Below are positions 51,074 to 63,442 of a stretch of 64,000 bases of DNA, one piece after another. Numbering within the stretch: position 1 is the first letter of the stretch; every line of letters starts with the position of its first letter. Both the position numbers and the translations under genes were made by a program. The notes below the pieces were generated by a model that made no database searches, was not told where the DNA came from, and saw only the letters and a list, made by a program, of their open reading frames with translations. Source of the DNA: Brasenia schreberi (taxonomy: Eukaryota > Streptophyta > Magnoliopsida > Nymphaeales > Cabombaceae). The stretch covers positions 7,573,501 to 7,637,500 of the forward strand of contig JAYKKT010000089.1 in the NCBI GenBank assembly GCA_036023115.1. Direction: 5' to 3'.

Positions 51074-54000
51074 ATGCCGACGCTCAATCTCTTCACCAAC
51101 GTCCCCGTCGATTCCGTCGTCGCCTCCGACATTCTCAAAGACTCCACCAGGACCGTCGCCAAGATCATCGGCAAGCCCGAATCTGTACTCCCCACCATCT
51201 CTCTCTCTCTCTCCTGCAACAATTTTCTCTTCTCTCGTGTTATTAATAATGATTTACTTTGTTGGTCTGTTTCTGGTTTCAATGTTAGGCGGGTCTCTGG
51301 TGTTGGTTTCCTTTCTCTGTGCTTGTTATTTGACTTGGTGGGCGTACACAATAGTGGTGTTCTTTGAAGATAGAATCGTGTATTTAGTTGTAAGTTTTGA
51401 GGAGTTTGAAGGCTCACTGCTTTTCTCGGGTCACATCCTTTATTTTCTTGATGTGGTTAATGAGTTTTCAGCATATGGTGAGTTTACCTGATGAAAATTC
51501 TGGTTTGTTCTATGAATCGTGTCTCGTTTCTCTTAAGTTGCTGATTGAATTTTGGGAAGTGCCTATGTGATGTTTCTTTTGAAGAGAGAGTTGCTGTTGA
51601 TTTATCAATTTTCATTTTGACGAGTTTTATGCCTTTGAAGATTTAGTAATACTGCTGAAGCTGACAGGCAAATGTCTGCACTGATGAATAGTCTGTGTTT
51701 CCTGGGTAAACTGAGCTTATTCGAGAACTTTTTTTTGTGGTGTAGTTGGTGAATATGTTCTTTAGTACCAAAGGGTTTCCCTCATTGGTTAAATAACCAC
51801 TGCTGTTTCCCATAGCTCGCTGAGGAATACGTCCACCACTTCCTATATGTCATCATCTTTAAGTCAATTGCGTGAAGGAACATATTTGATGTGCGTTGTC
51901 ACATTTGATGAAAGTATTTGCCCCTAAACAGTTGCCAAAGTGATGAAACCAAGCAGACCGGTTATGAAGAATAAGCAAAAGCATGAAAGCAAGATGGGAA
52001 ATAGGAAAGGCGTAGCAAGGTACTCTTTTGTTACAACGGGAAGGCAGAAGCCCGGTATGCCAAGTAAGAGACACGTACTAAAAATTAAAGGTTCCAATTT
52101 GGAGGTTTGTCCTTCCAACATAGGACGTCCCCCTCTACTGGACAAGATCAGACAGGCTGACAAGCAAGGGGAATTCATAATCTTCCTTCTTAAACAGCTT
52201 GTAAACGATTGTAATGCAAAAGGGCCTGTCAAGTGAAAGTGAGGCAGAAGTACAGAGGAAGGGCAGTGAAAGCAAGGTGCAAGGGAAGTCTCGGCTTTTC
52301 CTCTACAGAGGGGTTGTCAAGGACTCTGTTTTTGCTTAAGGTTGCACTTCTGAATAAAAGCTCAAGTAGCCATAGATAAGAACAAGTAGCTTCCGTAATC
52401 CCATATATGAAAAGAAATGGGGGAACTTTTGACAAATACAGACAATATTAATACCACCGAACAACATGCACTATAAAGTAAAGGAGAAACCTCATAATAT
52501 CGTGGAAGAGGTGGACAACACAATAAAGGATGTAGACGAGGACAATTCTATTATGATGAGAAGGATAAAATAGTATGTTCTCACTGCGGGAAACATGGAC
52601 ACTCAAGAGAAAATTATTGGGAATTACATGAGCGTTCAAAATTTCATAGACCAAAAGAGCAATTCTGTTCATATTACCGAAAGTTTCATGCCTACTACAG
52701 AGGCATTCAAGAACTTATTAAGAGGATTGAAGGGTTAGAAACTAAATTATTTGAAAATAAGCATTCATCCACCCCTCATGCCACATTAGCACATGCTATT
52801 CATACGGTGAAGGGTAAACAATTTTCTCCTTTTCATTCTAGAACTTGGATTATTGACTCTGGGGCTACAGATATGGTAGGAGAGTCTTCATATTTTTCGG
52901 AATATCTTGGCTACCCTTCTTACCATATGTTGAAGCTCTGTCTGTTTTCCTCTCCTCAAGGAGGAACCGGTTTACCTAGTGTCATTCTATAACCTTTGAC
53001 TGCTTTCGTCAGGTCCCTTGATAGCTTTTTAAGTAAGGTTGTTTTGTGCAACTTAAGGAAAAGGTAATAAAGGAGTTTTTTTTTGCTATTTGTCTTCATT
53101 TAGAGTGACTCTTATTTCTTAACTTTGATTCTTCGTTTCATTTGTTCCTCATGCTATGTATAGTGTGTGAAGATTTATGTGCAAATATATATGATCATTC
53201 ATTTAGTTGAATTTCTCATTCTACTGGTATATGGAATTCCAGTATGTAATGATCATAGTCAATGAAAGTGTGCCCATTGCATTTGGGGGGACTGAAGAAC
53301 CAGCCGCGTATGGGGAGTTGATTTCTATTGGAGGCCTTGGTCCTAGTGTTAATGGAAAGCTGAGTTCTGCTATTGCAGAAATTCTTGAAACCAAATTATC
53401 TATTGATAGTTCAAGGTTTTATATCAAGTTCTATGATGTAAAGGTAAACGTAGATGATGTTATTTTAGCTTATTGCATTTTTGTTGCGATAAATTTCTTA
53501 TGCTTGTGAGGTATTCATGGTTATACTGTTGTCAAACGCACAATGTCTATTTGTATTCTGCCATTCCTGTGTCTCATACTATTTATATTTTGGTAATATG
53601 TGATACTGTTTGATGAGTCCACACTTCATGGCCCTTGTGTGTTCGTCTCTGTTAGTGCAACTCACTAAGCTCACATTCAAACTCTGCCTTTTGATTTCCT
53701 TCCTCTATATGCTCATCAGCGTGCATGAGAGTTTAGTTTGCTTGTCATCACTCTAGGACTAGAGACCCCATCAGCACCGGAGATGGTCATATCTGTCGCT
53801 AACTTTTTGCAACAGCCCAAGAAAACATTAGATGTATGTAGAGCATCAGAGACTTATCTCACTTTATGCACCATACAAAAGATTCTTGAATGATTACACA
53901 CAGAAATACTCATGCTACCCTCGAGGAAAATGTTCATGTTCATTAACTGTTAGGCATAAATCCACTTATATGATCAGATAATTACAATCTTTATGATAAG

Positions 54001-54946
54001 TCCATTGATGGTTATGCATAACTTATCCATTTGTACTTTTAACTACAATATCAGCATGCACAATAAAAGAAATTGAGAAAAAAGTCATGCAAGGGGACGG
54101 ACTGACATAAGTCACTTCTAGTTTTCTTGGACTGGTGGGGATTAAATCTCATATGATTATTAAGAGATGAAAATAATGCATGAACAAGAACTGTATGAGA
54201 TTATTAAGAGGCTATGATGTTACACAGACATTGTCAATATACAATGGACGTTGGTCTTGGTAACATTCAGATTGGTTGGAGTTTTCGTTGCTAATCTTGG
54301 AAGTGATCACAAGATGTCTCTGCTTGCATCTTTGCTCTACTACTACACGATGAACATACTGCTTACATTGGTATGCAGTTGTTGGTTAACTTCATCGGAT
54401 TTAAAGTGCCAAAGGACGACTGATTGTCTACTCATGGGTAACCAAAAAAAAAATAGAAAAAGAAAAAAAGTAAGATGATAGGGATCCTGTTGTGCATATG
54501 CATATACTAAAAAGTCCCTGCTTCCTATTCACTTAAAGTCTTAAAATAAGATATGTTAGTTTGTTGGATGGGTAGCTTTACGAAGCTCTGTATGTTGGTT
54601 GGTAGTTTGCCTAGCAATGGGAAAAGAGGAGTCTTGTTCTGCTTTGAAATCGCATAAAGCTGGTTATAGTTCCATGACAGTTTCATTCTCTGGAAGTTTT
54701 TAACTTTTTCCTGAAAAGTTGTTCTGGCTTTTACCACTTCTTAGAAGCCTCCTGTTTCAACACACACACACATAGATGTTTGTACATATATGCATACATA
54801 TGTCGCACACACACACACACACTGACACCATCTTAGCTACTGAGCTCCATCTGATTGTCATCCTTCTGTTGTTAATCTTGTCATAACCAGACTTTTATTT
54901 TGCCATGAAGGGAAACTTCTTCGGATTCAACGGCTCTACATTTTAA
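51074..54946 (+). CDS. MIF / D-dopachrome tautomerase-like protein, three exons
   Basis: Exons are 51074-51184, 53243-53443 and 54911-54946 (TAA), joined in phase 0. Together they give 115 residues, the standard length of the family. Plant MIF-like (MDL) proteins resemble animal macrophage migration inhibitory factor and keep its tautomerase fold; their plant roles are in defence and immune-type signalling. MPTLNLFTNVPVD supplies the N-terminal proline that acts as catalytic base after Met removal. VMIIVNESVPIAFGGTEEPA and ISIGGLGPSVNGKLS are the core beta-alpha-beta blocks, and FYIKFYDVKGNFFGFNGSTF closes the protein. There is no transit peptide, and it lacks the SKL-type end of peroxisomal members, so it is probably cytosolic or nuclear. 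The last exon is only 36 nt. Intron 1 (2,058 bases) holds a copia remnant. Confidence 0.93.
51940..52330 (+). other. Unrecognised open segment in MIF-like intron 1
   Basis: A 98-codon plus-strand frame (51940-52236) is lysine-rich (RPVMKNKQKHESKMGNRKG and LDKIRQADKQGEFIIFLLK). It sits upstream of a copia gag fragment in the same orientation and may be retroelement-derived, but no domain was recognised. Confidence 0.25.
52501..52992 (+). pseudogene. Copia gag-protease fragment in MIF-like intron 1
   Basis: One open frame of 164 codons has a Gly/Arg-rich start (RGRGGQHNKG) and a zinc knuckle CSHCGKHGHSRENY in which the last cysteine is Tyr. A Lys/Glu helix follows (ELIKRIEGLETKLFENK), then the protease start WIIDSGATDMV. 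Integrase and RT are absent on both sides. It is an internal fragment without LTRs, in the same orientation as the host gene. The intact frame suggests fairly recent capture, while the Cys-to-Tyr change marks loss of function. Confidence 0.85.
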
Positions 54947-56354
54947 CTGTTTCACATGCACCGGTTTCCAACCAATTTTCTGAAGTTTGGCAGTAGACTT
55001 GCTTGGTTGCTGTTATAGCTATGGATCTACCGTATTGAGCTTTATCTCCATTGCAAGTGAATATGATTGTTTATGTTGTATTCATGTTTGTTCTATTGAA
55101 TTATATTACTTTTTTAACCATGTAATTTTATCTTAGAAGTATGACTCAATTCTCTTTGTACGCTACACGTGTATGTGGAACTTCCCTTATAAATTGCTCT
55201 GCTTTCTTTTTACCAAATTTCTGTTGATGATTTTAAAACAAGAGTCCCAATGTGGCCCAAGGTGAGGGGAAAAGAGAGGCAATTTGGACCTTCGGCAGGT
55301 GTTTGAAATAGCCCGGTAATAGCTCAACTATTTGGTGGCTTCTGGAACAAATTGATGCCATTTGACGTATCACTACGTGCTTATTCTACAATCTTGTGCT
55401 TTTTGTCTATACTTTTGTGCCTTTTTGATAGGACAATGCTGTGTGGGAGGTAGATTGAAGGTCTTTGAACAATTTCACGGAATGTTTTTGCCAAGGATAT
55501 CTTTCCAATTCTAAAGCCAGCGCGTTCTATTGAATAATTCGAGAACATACGGGAACTTGGAATAGGGGATGGGGCTCACGGGTTATTTCAATAGAACCGC
55601 TTAGGTAGGGACAGAGGTGTGAGTGCGGGTGTGCCTGGAGGACATTAACAATTTAAAAATCATGGATGTGTGTGTGTACATTCGACGGGTCCTGCTTTGG
55701 GGCCGACTGTATTGGTCCTGTCACTCATGCTTACTATAGAAGAGGGAGAAGGGGGGTGAAGGGATATGGGCCTTACAATCTCTCTTCTCTACCTAGGCTG
55801 ATTTTATGCATATCTCATAAAACCAAAAGAATAAAACAGTTTTAGCAATTTATTATTAATCAATAAAGTAATAGTTGATTAATATTACTCTGTGAAATGC
55901 TGACATTGCACTAATTATCTCCAAATTAAAACTTTAAAATGTTTAAAATAGTGGTGGGTTGAACAGGAAGAACAAGTATCAGGTGTGAACGTCCGACACG
56001 GTGCGACATCCTATCAGAAGTGCCCTTCTTACGTAGGTACATGATACTGGGTGCGGTTAGATTGGGACCTTCTTATCAACTTGAATGTTCATCAGTTTTG
56101 TTTAAATCTGTTAAAATTCTGATAAACTTTCTTTACAAGATATTGTTAGCTCAATGAGTGCTTATTACCCTTGTATTAACAAAATTTGAAACTAGGCCAG
56201 CAGTTTCGGTGTGAATGCCTGCACCAAACCGGTCTGGTTCCGGTTCCAGGTTTCAAGTCGCCAGTTCTTGGTCGGAACCGGACATGTACCTTCCAAGGTG
56301 CACAAAAAAAAAGAAAGAGCCAATACAAGCAAAAACAACGGTCCTTATTTTATC
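54947..56354. other. Intergenic sequence downstream of the MIF-like gene
   Basis: Probably includes the MIF-like 3' UTR. (CA)n tracts lie upstream in intron 2 at 54757-54823. 56215-56290 is rich in GGTTCC/GGAACC words similar to 59690-60000. No gene is supported. Confidence 0.4.
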
Positions 56355-56690
56355 TTCATCCTTTAAATTACATACTGAGCACATTGTGGTTCTTTACAAA
56401 CAAATAATGAGACAGCTATCCAGTATCAAATAAACACAAACATAAGAATCTCCATTTCTCCACACTGAAAAAACAAGCATGCCCTTAGAATGTCTAGATT
56501 CAGCACCAAGAAGAGGATAGATAGATTGAGCATGCGGCCAACAGAAATGGACGATCAGCCACAAATTCTACGAGGCTCCGGAGTTAAAGCACACCCCATG
56601 CAATCTGACACCAGCAATGGCAGAAGCAGCTGCAGTTCCTCTCCCATTAACCTCAGTAAAAAAGACATGGGAGACGGTGATCATCCTTGC
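56355..56690 (-). pseudogene. Duplicated serpin 3' end (reactive-loop fragment)
   Basis: On the minus strand the frame gives FTEVNGRGTAAASAIAGV, the hinge and loop of a serpin, then frame-broken remains of the FVADRPF block. Flanking 3' sequence (the ACATACTGAGCACA and ACAAACATAAGAATCTCCAT words) repeats that following the main serpin pseudogene at an offset of about 343-386 bases. It is therefore a tandem duplicate of the last part of that gene. Confidence 0.75.
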
Positions 56691-56852
56691 TTTTACCTTC
56701 ATCTCTTTCATTACATACTGAGCACACTCTGGTTCTTTACAAACAAGTCATGAGAAAGTTATTCCGTATCAAATAGGCACAAACCTAAGAATCTCCATCT
56801 CTGACGGTGAAACAAGAAAATAAAGAAACAAACATGACATTCAGTCTAAAGA

Positions 56853-58745
56853 TTAAGCAGTAAGAAGAGGATTGAACACATGATCAACAAACAGCACAAC
56901 TCCCATATATTCCTCTCTGATCAAGAACACAAATGGGTGATCAGCCACAAAGTACATATTTAGGAGGTGCCCGCATGGGAGCACACCCTACCAACGTACC
57001 TATAGCAGCGACAGAAGCCTCAGTCCCTTCCTCATTAACTTCAATAAAGGACTTTTGAAATATTTCGCGACACGAACAAAAGACTCGCCGATGGTGAATC
57101 CACCATCTCAGTAAATTCCCCTTTCATAGAAAAAGGCAAACCCAAACCTATTTGTTTGAGAACCGCAGAAGCTTCAATACTGTTAGTGAATTTGAATTTA
57201 GGTATCATGAATCTACCAACAAGAACTTTGAGCTTTGGAAGATGTTTGTTTATGAACTCTGGATCCGAGTCGACTTTATTCAGCAGATTGTGCAACCCAT
57301 TTCTCTCATCAGGAAGGAGAAAATACATGGAGAGTGACCTCCTGTCCCGGCCTTGTCTGTAAGGCAATTTGAGGACTTTGAATCCGGAAAAACAGCTACA
57401 AACCAGTTGCTTTCTGCTGGTCATAAATGGAACTTGTACTCGATCCCCCTTCAGAGGATAGAAAGAGTCATCCTTGATTAAAGATGCATCAAACGCCTCT
57501 TGCCAGACTCCCTTGAAATAAAGGGCATTTGCAAGGATGAGCCCAGTTGAGCCGTCAATAGATTTAGGTGGAAGAATTTGTTTGATGAGCCCATTAGTTC
57601 TGTTCTCAGCACATGCATTCACTTCACTCTCCACCTCAGCGGCCTGCAGTAGCATAGTAAGATTAACATAGCACCTTTTATTCTATTACATACTTCAGTT
57701 TGGTGTGGTTGCTTATAATGGTTTAGTTTGGTCCCCAAAATTGAGAATCGATTATATTGGTTTAGTTAAAATCTGCTTTCTCCTTTCTTGTGTTACGCTT
57801 GAGCCTCACATTGAAAGAAAAAGGAAGAAAAAAAGATAGTTGAGACTTTTAGAAGAGCTTTAACCCATATTATATCGTATCATACGATATGGTACTTTTA
57901 TAATATAACTTGTATCATACGATACGGGTGATATGTTCTTCACCAAACACAATCCCGTGTTTTTGTGAGGTTTATTGATTCGGTCTACATCTTGCAATAT
58001 CTCCGACTCACCGTGAGGGTTTTTAGGTCTCAAACGTTTTGATCACTACAGTGACAATACCAAAGTTGTGGTATAGGTTTATTTTATTTTTATTTTTTTG
58101 AATGACAATATACAAACTTTATTAAGTGGGTGAATTATAATATATTTGCTAAGGATGTACTGCTTAAGTATTTTATTCACTAAAAATTGAACGGTCATGG
58201 ATGATATGAATTATTTTCAATTATCATTATTTTTCTTGGATTGTTATGATTTTTTAGTATTAAAAATGATATGATACTATACTTTGTATGATGAACCAAA
58301 ACGATACACAGATAATATGCTACCAACTAACACTGCCTTTAAAAATGACAGTCATTTAGGCGTTTGGACAAGGCGGTCACCTTGTTTTGAAAATCGACGG
58401 AGTTGGCCTCGTCTGCATAGATACCCTTCACGATCTGCTCGTAGACGGGTTTGAATGGCATAGATTTGTCGACTCAAATGCCAGAAGCAGACGAGATCAT
58501 GGGGCCTCCGAGGGTGCTGCCATCGGCAAGGATCACAGCAAAGATCTGGGGGGAGAGCGAGTTGAGTTCCTCGTTGTTTTTAGCATTGAGGAACGAAAGC
58601 AGCTGACGGGCTGTTCATCCCTTCGATCCGACGGCTACCATTGCCAGGGCCATCCGGAAGGTGAGCGGGGAGGTAACGAAGTTTTGATCCGTAGCTTCCT
58701 TCAGAGCAATGCGACTAGGCAGCCGCACGAAGGACTCCATCCGGC

Positions 58746-58749
<4 letters not shown>
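56853..58749 (-). pseudogene. Plant serpin (serpin-ZX type) pseudogene, two exons
   Basis: Exon 1 is 58749-58381 and exon 2 is 57643-56853, separated by a phase-0 GT-AG intron at the usual plant serpin position. Serpins are suicide inhibitors of proteases. Exon 1 reads ALKEATDQNFVTSPLTFRMA, then TGA at 58615-58617, LLSFLNAKNNEELNSLSPQI, and TGA at 58474-58476 in place of a conserved Trp (GVWVDKS). Exon 2 is open for 201 codons, with NALYFKGVWQEAFD, VPFMTSRKQ, LSMYFLLPDERNG and GEFTEMVDSP. A one-base shift near 57070 then breaks the strand before the hinge. The hinge and loop (EVNEEGTEASVAA) and the C-terminal [14 protein letters not shown] with DHVFNP follow in two other frames. Two stops and at least two frameshifts make it non-functional, though the sequence is otherwise well preserved. 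Confidence 0.92.
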
Positions 58750-58810
<61 letters not shown>

Positions 58811-58815
58811 TGTGA
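58750..58815. repeat. (CT)n(GT)n microsatellite at the serpin pseudogene start
   Basis: About 22 CT units then GT units adjoin the serpin ATG, giving a GA-rich leader on the serpin strand, as at BIN4. Confidence 0.85.
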
Positions 58816-59091
58816 GGCAGAGATGAGGACGAAGAAATGCACAAAGAGGAGACAAGGGAGAATGACAAGTTACAGAAGTTTCGATGTGACGACAATTTGC
58901 ATGATCTTACTATTTCTAAAGAATATCAACTCTTAAAGAATTGTCATGTCTTCCTAATTACGTTTGACCGAATTTAACAAACTCATAAGGTTCCCTGTCT
59001 CCAACAATAGAGAATTATGAAATTGACTGCGGATTTTGGAATCACCACCTATCCTTTTCACTGCAAGGTGAGCGGGGCACCCAACACGGTT
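58816..59091. other. Serpin upstream flank, nothing recognised
   Basis: The former serpin promoter should lie here. No TATA box was confidently assigned, and there is no other gene or repeat. Confidence 0.35.
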
Positions 59092-59252
59092 AAATACTAA
59101 CAAATCTAAATAAATTTCAATTGTTGATCTTGATAGTTGAAATTTAAATAAGTATATGTATACATTTTATTTAGATGAGTATCTTTGTCTTTTAAATTTT
59201 AAATGACAAATCATGATTGAGAGTTTTTAGATTTGCTAACATTAAACATATA
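59092..59252. repeat. Foldback MITE
   Basis: The left arm ACTAACAAATCTAAATAAAT and the right arm reversed (TTAGCAAATCTAAAAACTC) pair. Homology continues inward (TTGATC/CATGATT, GAAATTTAAAT/AAAATTTAAAA) to an AT-rich centre. No coding sequence. Confidence 0.6.
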
Positions 59253-59271
59253 CTAATTTTCTTATATATAT

Positions 59272-59462
59272 AGATTGGATCCTATCATCATTCATTTAGA
59301 CCTGTCTACTTATGTCCACTCATTATTTTTGAACGGTTGAATGTAATAATAATATCTTTAATATTTTTAAAGTTTTAATTTTTTTAAAATTATATTTATA
59401 TCACAAAAAATAATGATTAAATGTAAGTGGGCATGTGAGAGGTGAACGGCTTTCCGATATAC
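59272..59462. repeat. Foldback MITE with GATTGGATCCTATC terminus
   Basis: The left end shares GATTGGATCCTA with the elements at 41349 and 8290. The right arm reversed (AAAGCCGTTCACCTCTCACA, then CCCACTTACATTTAATCATT) pairs with the left arm (TGTCCACTCATTATTTTTG) near the middle. A TATATATA tract precedes it. Confidence 0.6.
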
Positions 59463-60342
59463 CTTTGTCATTATAATGCTTTTGCTTTTGTATTCCTGTC
59501 AGTTTTCTTCTTAATAAAGTTGTTTTTCTAGCTTTCTTAGTTACAATTCTAATATGTTTAATGGGAAATCAACCATAAAGTCTTCTCTCCTAAAAAGGCC
59601 CTTGTTTAAGCATGAAACAACAACTCTGATTGCTTCCATCGACCGGGACGTGGGTCTGTGGAATGCCAATTTCATGGTTCCAGTTGCATGGGCCATGACA
59701 CCTTAAAGGAAAGTTATTGATGTTCTGGCACTAGAGGTCATTTTCCTCGTTGGTGCCAATAAACCTGGTTGGTTCCAAGTAAACCGGGACCAATGGTTTC
59801 AAACCATTAGTTTCAGGCTGGCTTTAGTTCTAGTTTCATTTGTGATAAAATGGGATATTGGAACTGGAACCAAGCTACCGCTGCCAATTTCGATCAGTTT
59901 TTGGGAAGACGGAACCCTAATCAAATTGAGGAGGTCCCGAGCTAGGTTCCGGAGGCAATTTCAGGTCCGGTTCCAACCACCAGGCCAGGTACACATTCTA
60001 GGTGCTGAAGGTTGCTTTCTTGTGAGGTTTCAACACAGAGCATCTCCTAGAGCAATCCAGGCCATCCAACTGTTTTCCCTGTAAAGCCTTCCTTGGGAAT
60101 TTATTACAAATTTAAAATAAATTAATTTAAAGTGACCCATCCAAATGAATGAAAAGAAAGTTTGATGAATGGTTCATCTTTGGAGATATTTTTTTACTAA
60201 AAAAAGCTGAATTTTGGCAGTGTTGGTGGTAAAGTATAAACTGTATGAATACTTCATGAAACTATCGATTTGATTGTACAAAACAATCAAAATCGATGTC
60301 ATACCATGCATAATTGTTCGTTAAGAACATCATATATGCACA
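59463..60342. other. GGAACC-word repeat and AT-rich sequence
   Basis: 59640-60010 is dense in GGTTCC/GGAACC words (TGGTTCCAAGTAAACCGG, CCGGTTCCAACC), as in 29760-29960 and 56215-56290, which suggests a dispersed repeat family. No coding sequence is recognised. Confidence 0.4.
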
Positions 60343-61178
60343 CCCTTTTTACTATAACACACATTTTCTACTGAGCACCAAAATTACCTTTCATATAAAT
60401 ATTATTTTCTCTTATATTTCATTTCAACATTTTTCTCTCCTCTCTCATTCAATTTCACTAAAAATATATTTGGTCAGATCTTTTTACTAGAGGTTTTACT
60501 TAACATTATTGTCTTCTTCATAGCTCAATACATATTCTTACAAATTTTATTAAAAAAAGATAGAACAAAGAAAAAAAAGAAGAGACACGACTCGATAATA
60601 GGAAAACAATAAACACCATAAGAATCAAGAACAAAAGAAGAAGAAAAAAATCAAATAAACATAAAAAAAAGCTAGAGCATACCGACAGAAGAGACATGTC
60701 CGACCCGCATCTCTACGCACGTCAGGCGTGTCTCTTCCGTCAAGTTGTTCTAGTTCTTTTTTTATGTCCTAGTTTTTTATTTTTCATTCTGAACTAAAAG
60801 TCAAAATACCTAAAAAACGGAAAAACTAAAACCAAATCAACCGAATAAATCTATGATTCTCCTTTTGAAACATTCTTTTTTATCCTCTTTTTATTTGTTT
60901 CTCTTTTTATATTTTTTTATTCTTTGTTTTTCTATTTTTTTTTGTATATTGATCCATTTTTTTGTTGAAAATAGTTGTAAATTGAGTAATAGGTAGTTGA
61001 AATGAGTCGGGGAGCGAAGGATTGAAGGAAGAACGGTCGAAAATGAGGGTTAGAAGCATATTCACGCATGAGGAGAGAGAACACCACTTTTTTTGTTGAA
61101 GGATATTTTTATAATTACTGAAAATGATCATGAACATTTTTTAAAAAATACAAATAAAGGTGTATAGTAAAAAGCACC
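60343..61178. repeat. Long palindromic foldback element, about 840 bases
   Basis: The outer arms contain CCCTTTTTACTATA on the left and, reversed, TGCTTTTTACTATACACC on the right. Middle arms match around TTTTCTCTCCTCTCTC. The innermost arms are close: CTAGAGCATACCGACAGAAG and, reversed, CTAGAACAACTTGACGGAAG, both followed by AGACA. The centre is near 60715. Only short open frames are present. It looks like a non-autonomous DNA transposon of long-TIR type (Mutator-like is one possibility). Exact ends and duplication were not fixed. Confidence 0.6.
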
Positions 61179-63343
61179 AAGATCCTTACCTCTCCCAACC
61201 CTCATAAAGAGCACATGAAACTCATCGTTCCAATACTAACGGTCTTATCAGTAAGGATATGGTGATAGTTTAATACTTTTAGAGAGAGAGAGAGAATTGG
61301 GGTGAATTTTGATGACCCAACTAACTTTCTCATGTCTGTCACTTTAACAATCATAATCGAGCTCTCAATCCCTTAAAATTTTCATTTAGGTTTCACCATC
61401 TCCTGAGGTGGGGATCCCAATTCCGGCATAGGTACAAACGCAAACCGGTAATGGCATCACTTTGAAGAACTGGGGACATGAAAAATGATCAGATGAGTGT
61501 GAAATCTTGAGAATGGTAGCATAAAAGAGCCTCATTCTCATATGAATTCTCAAGATTTCATCCATAGACACGCTCCAGTAAGGATCAATTCTTGAAATTA
61601 GAAATCGATGCATGTAAGACACGGGAAAAGGAAGATAGAAATCAACAATGTGAAATGGATGAATTCTTCAGAGTTAAGTGCAACGAGCAAACACAGAGCG
61701 TTACCTAATCTGCGGGCCGCTCGACTCACAAGACGCATGTCATGAGTTCGATACATGGTGTGTGCATAGGAAACCTTTACGTCGCCTAACCGATAGAACC
61801 CAATCATTCGGCCACACCAAGCAGACCTGTGTTACACCGACCGGTGATTGGTTCCGGCCGAAGGTCGACGGAGGTGCCGACTCAACCGGACTTCCTGGCC
61901 TGCCACAGCGCCACAACAAGACAGGTCTGCCAAGAACGGTTCGATTCAAGAGAAGTACTCGATAATTACCAAATAGATAGAGAATTGAACACGAAGATGA
62001 CCTTGAGAGGAGACGATAATCATCACCATGTTTATGCATACTCCGCTAGGGAACGTTCTTCTAGAGGTTGCAGGACCCTTCCTACGCTCTCTCAGTGGCG
62101 GACCTAGAAGATTTTCTAAGTTGAGGAGATGCTCATGGATATGGCGATCCATACAAGTTTTCAAAACATCCAGACCTCATCTGCAGTTTCTTTTGGACTT
62201 CATCGGATTGAGTAGGTCCACACCACTTCTTTCTCTACTTGATCCCACTCTTTCTTGTTTCATCACAGACTATCTCAATCTAAACCAGAAATTGCAGGCA
62301 GAAAGCACACCATACTGTTCGTCTTATATGATTCCATCAGTTTCTTTGGTCTTCTCTGAGCTAAAACTCTACCAAAGACTGGCTCAGCAGCTGCCAACAA
62401 TTCTTGAAGCAATCACACAATGAAAATGTTACTTCGAGCATGACAGAGAGTGTCTGGCATGCATGCCTCGTGCAAAAAAATCACACAATTCCGAAACATT
62501 CAAGAAAGTGTGCTTCCAAAGTGAAATTCTCATTTAGGACGACGGAAATCTTACTTCTACTGGCGGGAGACTTGCTTTCCTCCTCTGAAAGCTCATTATC
62601 CTCTTTTAACTTTGTCTTCTTCACATTGTGTTTCCCCTTCAGTGGCGGGTACACCCACCACCAATATGGATGATAAACCATGTCTTTCACCGGCCAAGGC
62701 CGGATAGGCAAGTGATTGGGCCATGCAAGTGCAAGTGAGCGAAATTCAGCTTGTTCAATAAACGTGCAGCTTGCATTTGAGCTCGATCTACCTTTGATCT
62801 CTAAGCTCGAGGTCAGCTCGAGCAACAATTCAGCACCATGCTCCACTTGTTATGCTCATTTCTTTCTTGAGATGGAGCAAGCTCAGGAACGAGCTCAGCC
62901 AAAGGTTGGCTTGATATCAATCTCTTTGCGCTCTAATTTCATTTTATGGTTATAAAACCTAAAGATTTCCAAAGGAATATGGGAAAAGCCCAACTCCTGT
63001 GCTCGAACCACATCTTGATAAACTTTATTTACAAGAATATATCTATATGTATGCATAAAGCTCATTTAAGATCATAAGCCATTCAACCGAGAACTGGTTA
63101 GATCAAGCTGCATTCAGCTACACGTCGAACTCAACTTTAGCTTGTCTCAAGCTTGCTGATTGAATTCGAGTCATCAAATGCATCTTGCGAGCATCTCGGT
63201 CACTTGCACACAAGGCTGGATAACCCCATTCAATAGGTGGCCTTGTGAACGCTGGTAGGTCTTGGAAAAAGCATCATAACCAGATGCCACTGAAGAATTC
63301 CATGCGATTCCTCCTTAAGATAGGAACCAATGTGTAAAATTCG
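61179..63343. other. Intergenic repeats, no gene recognised
   Basis: A GC-richer block at 61680-61960 begins with a tRNA-like GCGGGCCGCTCGACTCACAA...GAGTTCGATAC pair and may be a SINE or a relict of coding DNA. 62094 and 62640 carry the CAGTGGCGG phrase. 62690-63180 is AGCTCG-rich, like 35755-36450 and 39900-40200. Several 70-130 codon frames cross these repeats and were not accepted as genes. Confidence 0.4.
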
Positions 63344-63344
63344 C

Positions 63345-63349
<5 letters not shown>

Positions 63350-63440
<91 letters not shown>
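63350..63440. repeat. Compound microsatellite (CT)n(AT)n
   Basis: About 14 CT units run directly into more than 30 AT units, the same 5'-CT-AT order as the tracts at 38149, 8726 and 4396. Confidence 0.92.

Positions 63441-63442
<2 letters not shown>

Noticed and set aside
62028..62423. 131-codon plus-strand frame
   Set aside because: It crosses repeat phrases (CAGTGGCGG) and has low-complexity Ser/Leu composition. No domain.
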